Shown here in pieces: positions 1 to 5,584 of a DNA stretch of 5,584 nt. Below the pieces are notes generated by a model. It did no database searches. It saw only the letters and a list, made by a program, of their open reading frames with translations, and had not been told where the DNA came from. How positions within the stretch are numbered: the first letter of the stretch is position 1; each line of letters opens with the position of its first letter. This stretch comes from Hyphomicrobium_A sp943371625. Lineage in GTDB: Bacteria > Pseudomonadota > Alphaproteobacteria > Rhizobiales > Hyphomicrobiaceae. The stretch lies in NCBI GenBank assembly GCA_943371625.1, contig CALRVN010000270.1, forward strand, positions 1 through 5,584. Direction: 5' to 3'. A program made the translations under genes and the position numbers.

Positions 1-2
1 CG

Positions 3-386
3 GCTGGCTTTGCAGCCGCGGGCCTCGCCCCGGCCATGGGGCTTGCACCCGAGGTGCCGGGAATGATGGCCGCCGATCTCCTCGGACGCCAAGGGTGGTG
101 GCTGGCGACCTGCGCCATGACGGCTGGCGGACTCTGGCTGCTGCTGAGGGCCGAGCAACCCTGGATGCGCTTTTTGGCAATCCCGATCCTCGTGGCGCCG
201 CACCTGTGGGGCGCGCCACATCTGGCTTCCGATGCCGCCGACAGCCTCGTGCCGGCAGAGCTGGCAGCCCGCTTCGCCGCCGTCTCGCTCGCCGTGCAGG
301 CGATCCTCTGGGTGACGACGGGCTTCTTCGTCGGCTTCTTCTGGCAGCGCTTCGCGAAATCGGAGGGCGCCGGAGATGTCCACTGA
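3..386 (+). CDS. cbtA: CbtA-type cobalt transporter subunit, C-terminal part (5' end outside window)
   Basis: The reading frame is open from the left edge (first full codon at 3) to TGA at 384-386, giving 127 residues, roughly the second half of a CbtA protein (usually a little over 200 residues). CbtA is an inner-membrane protein proposed, with the small CbtB, to import cobalt for B12 synthesis. Visible segments are the tail of one membrane helix (AGFAAAGLAPAMGL), a loop PEVPGMMAADLLGRQGWW typical of the family, a helix WWLATCAMTAGGLWLLL, a helix WMRFLAIPILVAPHLWG followed by GAPH, and a last helix through AVQAILWVTTGFFVGFF. The two histidines of PHLWGAPH (bases 198-221) could contact metal, but that is inference. 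An internal ATG at 36 is not the true start, because family sequence continues upstream of it. The end overlaps the next gene by 11 bases. The transport role is predicted from genomic context in the family and is less well tested than the downstream enzymes. Confidence 0.88.
   Translation, partial: AGFAAAGLAPAMGLAPEVPGMMAADLLGRQGWWLATCAMTAGGLWLLLRAEQPWMRFLAIPILVAPHLWGAPHLASDAADSLVPAELAARFAAVSLAVQAILWVTTGFFVGFFWQRFAKSEGAGDVH
362..366 (+). promoter_or_regulatory. Ribosome binding site for the DUF1636 gene
   Basis: GGAGG lies nine bases before the ATG at 376, inside the last codons of cbtA. It supports that ATG as the start and shows the gene has its own initiation signal despite overlapping cbtA. 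Confidence 0.6.
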
Positions 387-774
387 AGTCGACATCTTCG
401 TGTGCGTATCGTGCCGGCCGCGTGCCGTTGACGAGCAAGCGGAAGCCCCGCCGCGCACGCAGCTCGTCGAAGCGCTCAACACGCGCCTTGCCGAACTCAA
501 CGCCGACGGCATCACCGCACGCGCCGTCGAGTGCCTCGCCGTCTGCAAGCGCCCGAGCACCATCGCGCTCGCCGCTGCGGGCAAATGGACCTACGTCGTC
601 GGCGACCTCGAGCAGGAAGCTCACGTTGCCGACATCGTCGCAACCGCCATCGCGTTCCAGCGCTCCGCCAACGGCATCATCCCGTGGGCCGAGCGTCCAG
701 CCCCCTTCCGCAAGGGCGTCATCTCGCGGGTGCCGCCGCTAGGCTTCGAGCAACCCGCAACGGAGACCGCATGA
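376..774 (+). CDS. DUF1636 family predicted metal-binding protein
   Basis: This is a complete 132-residue soluble protein with no signal peptide or membrane segment. It matches my memory of the DUF1636 family, small proteins commonly found in cobalamin or cobalt gene clusters of proteobacteria. Four cysteines are visible: C10 and C13 in FVCVSCR, and C53 and C57 in ECLAVCKRP. This C-x2-C ... C-x3-C pattern resembles thioredoxin-like [2Fe-2S] ferredoxins, so an iron-sulfur cluster or bound metal is plausible. The C-terminal part has FRKGVISRVPPL. The gene overlaps cbtA by 11 bases and cobW by 4 (ATGA), so it is almost certainly co-expressed with cobalt import and delivery. The function is unknown. 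Possible roles, all inferred, are electron transfer to keep cobalt as Co(II) or to serve a corrin reductase, or metal sensing or handling. The family call is fairly sure; the function is not. Confidence 0.85.
   Translation: MSTEVDIFVCVSCRPRAVDEQAEAPPRTQLVEALNTRLAELNADGITARAVECLAVCKRPSTIALAAAGKWTYVVGDLEQEAHVADIVATAIAFQRSANGIIPWAERPAPFRKGVISRVPPLGFEQPATETA
762..765 (+). promoter_or_regulatory. Ribosome binding site for cobW
   Basis: GGAG lies five bases before the ATG at 771 and within the last codons of the DUF1636 gene. With the ATGA stop/start overlap it supports this start over the in-frame ATG at 531, which would lie deep inside the previous gene. Confidence 0.55.
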
Positions 775-1808
775 CCGACATCGCCAAAATCCCCTGCACC
801 ATCATCACCGGGTTCCTCGGCGCCGGGAAAACGACCCTCGTCCGCCACGTCCTCCAGAACGCGCAAGGCCGCCGCCTCGCCGTCATCGTCAACGAGTTCG
901 GCGATGTCGGCGTCGATGGTGAGATTTTGAAGGGCTGCAGCATCGAGACGTGCAGCGAGGATCGCATCGTCGAGCTGTCCAACGGTTGCATCTGCTGCAC
1001 CGTCGCGGATGATTTCGTCCCCGCGCTCGAAGGCTTGCTGTCGCTCGCCAACCCGCCCGAGCACATCCTCATTGAAACCTCCGGCCTCGCACTGCCGAAG
1101 CCGCTCGTGCAGGCGTTCAATTGGCCGGCCATCGCCTCGCGCGTCACCGTCGACGGCGTCGTGACCGTCGTAGACGGTGCCGCCGTCGCGGCCGGACGCT
1201 TCGCCGACGATCCCGACGCGCTGGACGCGCAGAAGGCCGCCGATCCCTCCCTCGACCACGACAATCCGCTCGAGGAGGTCTACGAGGACCAGCTTCTCTG
1301 CGCCGATCTCATCGTGCTCAACAAGACCGATCTCCTCGACGCTGCCGAGCGCGAGCGCGTCATCGCCGAGATCAAGGCTGCAATCCCGCGCGCCGTGAAG
1401 GTCGTCGCCGCCGAAGGCGCCAAGCTCGATCCCCGGGTGCTGCTCGGCCTCAATGCCGCCGCCGAAGGCGATCTTGCCGCGCGCCCGTCGCATCACGACG
1501 CCGAGGAGGAGCACGACCACGAGGACTTCGAGAGCTTCATCCTCGATATCCCGGCCCTCACCGAGCCGGCCGAGATTATCGATCGCATCGGCAGCGCCGC
1601 CGCCGCACACGACATCCTTCGCATCAAGGGCTTCGCCGAGGTGAAGGGTAAACCGATGCGCCTGCTAATCCAGGGTGTCGGCGAACGCCTGCAACATCAA
1701 TTCGATCGCGCCTGGCGCCCCGGCGAGAGCCGTCAGGGGCAAATCGTTGTCATCGGTCAGCGCGGCCTGGACCGCGACGCGATCGCGCGCGAAATCACCG
1801 GAGGCTGA
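771..1808 (+). CDS. cobW: CobW, GTP-dependent cobalt chaperone for cobalamin biosynthesis
   Basis: CobW is a cytosolic G3E-family (COG0523) GTPase. CobW has been shown to bind Co(II) with Mg-GTP, and its proposed job is to deliver Co(II) to the CobNST chelatase. This copy has 345 residues, a normal length. In order: Walker A GFLGAGKT at 14-21; the metal-site motif CICC (C73, C75, C76) within NGCICCTV; IETSGLALPKP from 101 (Walker B/switch region); NKTD at 184-187 (guanine specificity); a histidine- and acid-rich linker with H241, H242, H248 and H250; then a CobW C-terminal domain from about 253 to the end. Two more cysteines (C56, C61), which I recall in alphaproteobacterial CobW proteins, precede CICC. 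The ATG is chosen for its ATGA overlap with the upstream stop, the GGAG site, and Walker A at the usual distance. Related COG0523 proteins often carry zinc; the position directly before cobN argues for cobalt here. Confidence 0.96.
   Translation: MTDIAKIPCTIITGFLGAGKTTLVRHVLQNAQGRRLAVIVNEFGDVGVDGEILKGCSIETCSEDRIVELSNGCICCTVADDFVPALEGLLSLANPPEHILIETSGLALPKPLVQAFNWPAIASRVTVDGVVTVVDGAAVAAGRFADDPDALDAQKAADPSLDHDNPLEEVYEDQLLCADLIVLNKTDLLDAAERERVIAEIKAAIPRAVKVVAAEGAKLDPRVLLGLNAAAEGDLAARPSHHDAEEEHDHEDFESFILDIPALTEPAEIIDRIGSAAAAHDILRIKGFAEVKGKPMRLLIQGVGERLQHQFDRAWRPGESRQGQIVVIGQRGLDRDAIAREITGG
1800..1804 (+). promoter_or_regulatory. Ribosome binding site for cobN (GTG start)
   Basis: GGAGG lies twelve bases before the GTG at 1817, slightly farther than the usual spacing, and it overlaps the end of cobW. 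It is the best initiation signal in the 8-base gap and supports GTG, since no ATG occurs at the expected N-terminus. Its first four bases can pair with CTCC at 1810-1813. Confidence 0.55.
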
Positions 1809-1816
1809 TCTCCAAC

Positions 1817-4800
1817 GTGCACCTGTTGGCCACGCAGTCTGCGACGTTGGACGAGATCGACACCGCCGTCGATCTCGGGCAATCGGCCGCCGACATCGTG
1901 GTTCTCTCCTTCAGCGACAGCGATCTTTCCGCGCTCGCTGCCGCGTGGAAAGCCAACCGGAACAATCTGCCGAGCCTGCGCCTCGCCAGCCTGAAGAAGC
2001 TTCGCCACCCGATGTCGGTCGACCTCTATGTCGATGCCGTCATCGCGCACAGCAAAGTGGTCATCGTCCGCAGTCTCGGCGGCCTCGACTATTGGCGCTA
2101 TGGCTTCGAACGTCTTGCCGAGATGTGCCGCCAATCCGGCGTCCACCTCATCGCCCTGCCCGGCGACGACCGCCCCGACCCGCGCCTCTCCGCGCTCTCG
2201 ACGGTCGCCTCGGAGCACACATCGCTCTGCGACGCCTACTTTCGCCACGGCGGCCCGGAGAACATCGCGCACGTGCTGCAGCTCGCGGCAGCTCTGGTAC
2301 GGGGCGAACCACCCACGCTCGCCGATCCGATGCCGCTCGGCTCGGTCATTGTCCTCTCCGGCAACGGCGACATCGCCAGCACCGACGCCCAGCAACGATA
2401 CCTGTCGGCGAACGGCCCCAGCGCCTTCGTAATTTTCTACCGCGCCAACCTGCTCGCCAGCGACATCGCGCCTGTTCGCGCCATGCTACAGCAGCTCAAA
2501 GCTGAGGACTTGGACTGCATCGCCATCGCGGTGACGAGCCTTAAGGATCCGGATGCCGAGCAGGCTCTGACCCAGCTCATCGCCGAACGGCGCCCGTCGG
2601 TCATCATCAACGCGACGGCATTCTCGGCCCGCCGGCAGGACGACACGACGGTGCTCGATGCGGCCGACTGCCCCGTGTTGCAGGTCGCCCTCGCGGGCAC
2701 CAGCCGCGAAGCCTGGGAAGAATCCGACCGCGGTCTGGCTCCGAGCGACCTCGCCATGAACGTCGTGCTGCCGGAGCTCGACGGCCGGCTGTTCACGCGC
2801 GCGATTTCCTTCAAGGCGGAAACGCCCGCCGATCCCGAACTGGAATACGCGGGAGTGCTGCACGCCCCGGCCGACGATCGTATCAGCTATGTGGCAAAGC
2901 TCGCGGCCGCATGGGCGCGTCTCGGCGCTACGCCGGCCCGCGAGCGCCGTATCGCGGTGATGCTCTCCGATTACCCCGCGCGCGGCGGACGTACCGGGTA
3001 CGCCTGCGGCCTCGACACCTCCGAAAGCGTGGTCGAAATACTCGCAGCTCTCGAAGCAGCAGGCTACGCGACCGCCGGCACGCAGCCCGATCCGGCGAAC
3101 CTTATAGCAAGGCTGACATCAGCGCCCGAAGATCACCTTTGCCTCTCACTCGCCGACTACCATGCCCACCTCGGCGCACTTTCACCCGAACTCCGCAACG
3201 CTGTACTTGATGCCTGGGGTCAGCCCGAGAACGACCCGTCATGCGTCGACGGCGTGTTCCGCTTTCCCTGCTTGCGGGCGGGTAACATCACAGTACTGCT
3301 GCAGCCCGATCGCGGATCCCGCGGTCAACGCAAGCAGGGCTATCACGACACGTCCTGTCCGCCGCGCCCCGGCTACATCGCGCTCTACGCCGCGCTGCGC
3401 CGCGTCGAACGCATCGACGCGCTCGTGCATCTCGGCACCCACGGCACGCTCGAGTGGCTGCCCGGAAAGGCGCTGGCACTCTCGCAAGACTGCTTCCCCG
3501 AAGCGCTGCTCGGCCCGACGCCCGTCGTGTACCCGTTCATTGTCAACAACCCCGGTGAGGCGGTGCAGGCCAAGCGCCGCATATCGGCCGTCACCATCGG
3601 ACATCTGACGCCGCCGCTCACGCTCGCCGGCCTGCACGGCGGCCTCGCCGAGCTCGAAGGGCTGCTCGAGGAATACGCCGAAGCCGATGGCGTCGACCGC
3701 CGACGCGTGCAGCTTCTCGAAACCGAGATCATGGAGCGCGCCTGGCGATCGGGCCTCGCCGCCGACTGCGGCGTTCTGCGCGACGATCTCGCGCGCGTCG
3801 CGGTCGCCAAGCTCGACGCGCAACTGTGCGACATTAAGGATCTCGCCGTCCGCGACAGCCTGCACGTCTTCGGCCGTGCGCCGTCCGCCGAGGCCACCGA
3901 AGCGTTGGCCGAAAGCACTCTGCGTAGCCTCGATGCATCGATCTCCGCAAACGTCGCGGGCAGCGTCCGCGCGTCACTGCAGGCGTGCGCCACCATGGAA
4001 CGGCAAGCGTTGATCGCCGCTCTCGCTGGCCGCCGCGTCGCGCCTGGTCCCGCAGGCGCACCGACGCGTGGCAGGCTCGACGTACTCCCCAGCGGACGCA
4101 ACCTCACCACCATCGATCCCCGCGCCGTGCCGACGCGCACCGCGGCCATCATCGGCGCCCGCGCCGCCGACGAGATCGTGCGCCGGCATTTGCAGGACAA
4201 AGGCGAATACCCTCGCGCGATCATGATCGACCTGTGGGCTTCGGCTTCGCTGCGCACCGGCGGGGACGACCTAGCCCAGGCCCTGAGCTATCTCGGCGTG
4301 CGCCCGACCTGGGATCACGCCTCCAACCGCGTCACCGGCATCGAGGTCATGCTGTCCGCGCGCCTCGACCGGCCACGCATCGACGTGACGCTTCGCATCT
4401 CGGGACTGTTCCGCGACATCTTCCAGTCCCAGATCGCTCTCTTTGACATGGCCGTCGCCCGCGTTGCGGCACTGGATGAAGACGACGAGTTCAATCCCCT
4501 CGCCGCTGCGCGCCGCGCTGGCGCCAGTCTCGCGCGCATCTTCGGCGGTGGCGCCAACGTATATGGCGCCGGCGCTGCGGAAGTCGCGCTCGACACCACT
4601 TGGGCGACGCGAGGGGATCTGGCGCAAGCCTACCTCGCGGCCTCCACCCACGCCTACGGCGCCAGTGAGCACGCCCACGAGGCGGCGACTCAGTTCGCCG
4701 ACCGCGTCGCCGCGGTCGATGCGCTCGTGCACCCGCAGGACGATCGCGAGCGCGACATCCTCGACGGCGATGGCGTGGCCGACTTCGTTGGTGGTTTTGC

Positions 4801-5245
4801 CGCCGCCGCCGAGATGTCCGGCCGCACGCCGATCCTCTATCACCTCGACACCAGCAAACCGGACAATCCGGTTGCTCGAACGATGTCGGAGGAGATCGCC
4901 CGCATCGTCCGCGGACGCCTGACCAACCCGCGCTGGATTGCCGGCATGCTCCGCCACGGCCATCGCGGCGTCGGTGAAATTGCCCAGGCCGTCGACGCGC
5001 TCTACGCTTTCGCCGCCACGGGCAGCGGCATGCCATCCCACCTCTTCGACGCTGTCCACGACGCTCTCATCGCCGACGACGACACGAGGGTTGCGCTTGT
5101 CACCGCGAACGCCCCCGGCGCCGATGCCATTGCCACCCGGCTTGAGGACGCGATCGCCCGCAACCTGTGGACACCCCGTCGAAACGCCGTGCATGCCGAA
5201 CTCGCGCGTCTCCGCGCCACGGTCGTTCAGCGGGTGCCGGCATGA
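1817..5245 (+). CDS. cobN: CobN, large subunit of aerobic cobaltochelatase
   Basis: CobN is the corrin-binding subunit of the ATP-dependent cobaltochelatase CobNST. The complex inserts Co(II) into hydrogenobyrinic acid a,c-diamide in the cytosol; CobS and CobT, the AAA+ partners, are not in this window. The 1142-residue protein is intact and belongs to the CobN/magnesium chelatase H family. Landmarks in order: MHLL with AVDLGQS at 17-23; LPGDDRPDP at 114-122; AMNVVLPELDGR from 313; GRTGYACGLDTSESV; YHD at 509-511; HLGTHGTLEWLPGK at 538-551; YPFIVNNPGE at 572-581; LRTGGDD at 812-818; SGLFRDIF from 862; and NPRWIAGMLRHGHRG at 1037-1051. The start is GTG: MHLL matches the usual CobN beginning and a GGAGG site precedes it. 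It is shorter than the Pseudomonas denitrificans protein (about 1275 residues as I recall), but no landmark is missing and no frameshift is seen. The stop overlaps cobG by four bases. Confidence 0.97.
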   Translation: MHLLATQSATLDEIDTAVDLGQSAADIVVLSFSDSDLSALAAAWKANRNNLPSLRLASLKKLRHPMSVDLYVDAVIAHSKVVIVRSLGGLDYWRYGFERLAEMCRQSGVHLIALPGDDRPDPRLSALSTVASEHTSLCDAYFRHGGPENIAHVLQLAAALVRGEPPTLADPMPLGSVIVLSGNGDIASTDAQQRYLSANGPSAFVIFYRANLLASDIAPVRAMLQQLKAEDLDCIAIAVTSLKDPDAEQALTQLIAERRPSVIINATAFSARRQDDTTVLDAADCPVLQVALAGTSREAWEESDRGLAPSDLAMNVVLPELDGRLFTRAISFKAETPADPELEYAGVLHAPADDRISYVAKLAAAWARLGATPARERRIAVMLSDYPARGGRTGYACGLDTSESVVEILAALEAAGYATAGTQPDPANLIARLTSAPEDHLCLSLADYHAHLGALSPELRNAVLDAWGQPENDPSCVDGVFRFPCLRAGNITVLLQPDRGSRGQRKQGYHDTSCPPRPGYIALYAALRRVERIDALVHLGTHGTLEWLPGKALALSQDCFPEALLGPTPVVYPFIVNNPGEAVQAKRRISAVTIGHLTPPLTLAGLHGGLAELEGLLEEYAEADGVDRRRVQLLETEIMERAWRSGLAADCGVLRDDLARVAVAKLDAQLCDIKDLAVRDSLHVFGRAPSAEATEALAESTLRSLDASISANVAGSVRASLQACATMERQALIAALAGRRVAPGPAGAPTRGRLDVLPSGRNLTTIDPRAVPTRTAAIIGARAADEIVRRHLQDKGEYPRAIMIDLWASASLRTGGDDLAQALSYLGVRPTWDHASNRVTGIEVMLSARLDRPRIDVTLRISGLFRDIFQSQIALFDMAVARVAALDEDDEFNPLAAARRAGASLARIFGGGANVYGAGAAEVALDTTWATRGDLAQAYLAASTHAYGASEHAHEAATQFADRVAAVDALVHPQDDRERDILDGDGVADFVGGFAAAAEMSGRTPILYHLDTSKPDNPVARTMSEEIARIVRGRLTNPRWIAGMLRHGHRGVGEIAQAVDALYAFAATGSGMPSHLFDAVHDALIADDDTRVALVTANAPGADAIATRLEDAIARNLWTPRRNAVHAELARLRATVVQRVPA

Positions 5246-5584
5246 CGCGAGCCCTCCCAAGAACCGACACCTACAAGGTTCGCGGCTGGTGCCCGACCGC
5301 CCGCCGTCCCATGCGCACCGGCGACGGCCTGATCGTGCGGTTGAACGCGCACGGAAAGTCGCTGACGCGCGCCGATCTCTCGACGATCGCCGACATGGCC
5401 GAGCGCCATGGCAACGGCCTCATCGACCTGACCCGCCGCGCCAACGTGCAGCTGCGCGGCGTCGAGGAAGCCAGCCTGCCGCTGCTCTGGCCCGAGCTAG
5501 CCAACATCGGGTTGCTGGACGATGAATCCGGTGCGCACGGCAACATTCTGACCGGGCCTCTGGCCGGCTTCGATCCGAGCGAAG
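5242..5584 (+). CDS. cobG: CobG, precorrin-3B synthase, N-terminal part (3' end outside window)
   Basis: The frame opens at ATG 5242, overlapping the cobN stop as ATGA, and stays open to the right edge: 114 codons plus one base. CobG is an O2-dependent monooxygenase related to nitrite/sulfite reductases; it converts precorrin-3A to precorrin-3B, preparing the macrocycle for ring contraction in the aerobic B12 pathway. Visible here is the N-terminal ferredoxin-like half domain: RGWCP at 14-18, RTGDGLIVRL at 25-34, RHGNGLIDLTRRANVQLRGV at 55-74, and NILTGPLAGFDP at 101-112. The [4Fe-4S] cysteines of the family lie further on, outside the window, so the active site cannot be checked. A later ATG at 5311 would remove the conserved RGWCP, so 5242 is preferred. 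No good Shine-Dalgarno sequence precedes it, which suggests translation coupled to cobN. Other members of the sulfite-reductase family are possible in principle, but the cobN context favours CobG. Confidence 0.92.
   Translation, partial: MTRALPRTDTYKVRGWCPTARRPMRTGDGLIVRLNAHGKSLTRADLSTIADMAERHGNGLIDLTRRANVQLRGVEEASLPLLWPELANIGLLDDESGAHGNILTGPLAGFDPSE

Noticed and set aside
1..375. Cobalamin riboswitch or promoter near the left edge
   Set aside because: The left edge is inside cbtA coding sequence; I see no B12-box-like motif. Such an element would be expected upstream of cbtB, outside the window.
36..386. cbtA beginning at the ATG at 36 as a complete small protein
   Set aside because: The frame is open to the left edge and the upstream residues (AGFAAAGLAPA) match the CbtA family, so the gene is cut by the window and not short.
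531..770. N-terminal extension of cobW from an ATG at 531
   Set aside because: The extra residues are Arg-rich out-of-frame translation of the DUF1636 gene. The ATG at 771 has a GGAG site and puts Walker A at its usual place.
621..1610. Long open frame on the - strand opposite cobW and the DUF1636 gene
   Set aside because: It mirrors the codon bias of the GC-rich + strand genes, its translation is low-complexity (runs of Gly, Val, Asp, Glu) and resembles no family I know, while the + strand genes carry clear motifs.
3385..4257. Ser/Arg-rich open frame on the - strand inside cobN
   Set aside because: The composition is that of a shifted high-GC frame, with no motif, no ribosome binding site of note and no room for its own promoter.
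1817..5245. CobN as a truncated or frameshifted gene because it is shorter than some orthologs
   Set aside because: All expected landmarks from MHLL to NPRWIAGMLRHG are present in one frame, so the length difference looks like normal lineage variation.
4271..5260. Long open frame on the - strand opposite the 3' end of cobN
   Set aside because: It lies wholly opposite conserved CobN coding sequence and has no recognisable domain; it is a typical high-GC shadow frame.

Overview
The window is a dense, GC-rich run of five genes, all on the + strand, from a proteobacterial cobalamin (vitamin B12) operon. The gene order (cbtA, DUF1636 gene, cobW, cobN, cobG), the sequence style of CobN and CobW, and the strong G/C bias at third codon positions point to an alphaproteobacterium, most likely of the Hyphomicrobiales (Rhizobiales) type. 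That placement is an inference from remembered family patterns, not a database result.

Layout. Positions 3-386 hold the C-terminal half of a CbtA-type cobalt transporter subunit, whose start lies off the left edge. Positions 376-774 encode a small DUF1636 protein with four cysteines, C-x2-C and C-x3-C, as in thioredoxin-like ferredoxins. Positions 771-1808 encode CobW, a COG0523-type GTPase and Co(II) metallochaperone. Positions 1817-5245 encode CobN, the large subunit of the ATP-dependent cobaltochelatase, which starts at GTG. Positions 5242-5584 hold the N-terminal part of CobG (precorrin-3B synthase), cut by the right edge. Neighbouring genes overlap by 11, 4 and 4 bases, and the only gap (cobW to cobN) is 8 bases. 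There is therefore no room for internal promoters or terminators between genes, and translation is probably coupled. No stretch of 300 bases lacks a gene.

How the genes fit together. CbtA (with CbtB, presumably just upstream and outside the window) is the proposed cobalt importer. CobW is the chaperone expected to deliver Co(II). CobN is the chelatase subunit that inserts cobalt into hydrogenobyrinic acid a,c-diamide, together with CobS and CobT encoded elsewhere. CobG is an early enzyme of the same pathway that makes precorrin-3B using O2. CobG plus CobN mark the aerobic (late cobalt insertion) route. The role of the DUF1636 protein is not established; its place between importer and chaperone makes it the least explained part of the window. 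Any cobalamin riboswitch or promoter for this operon would lie upstream of the window; none is visible here.

I found no RNA genes, mobile elements, CRISPR arrays or long repeats, and no sign of a previously undescribed multi-gene system. The window reads as a well-conserved biosynthetic operon.
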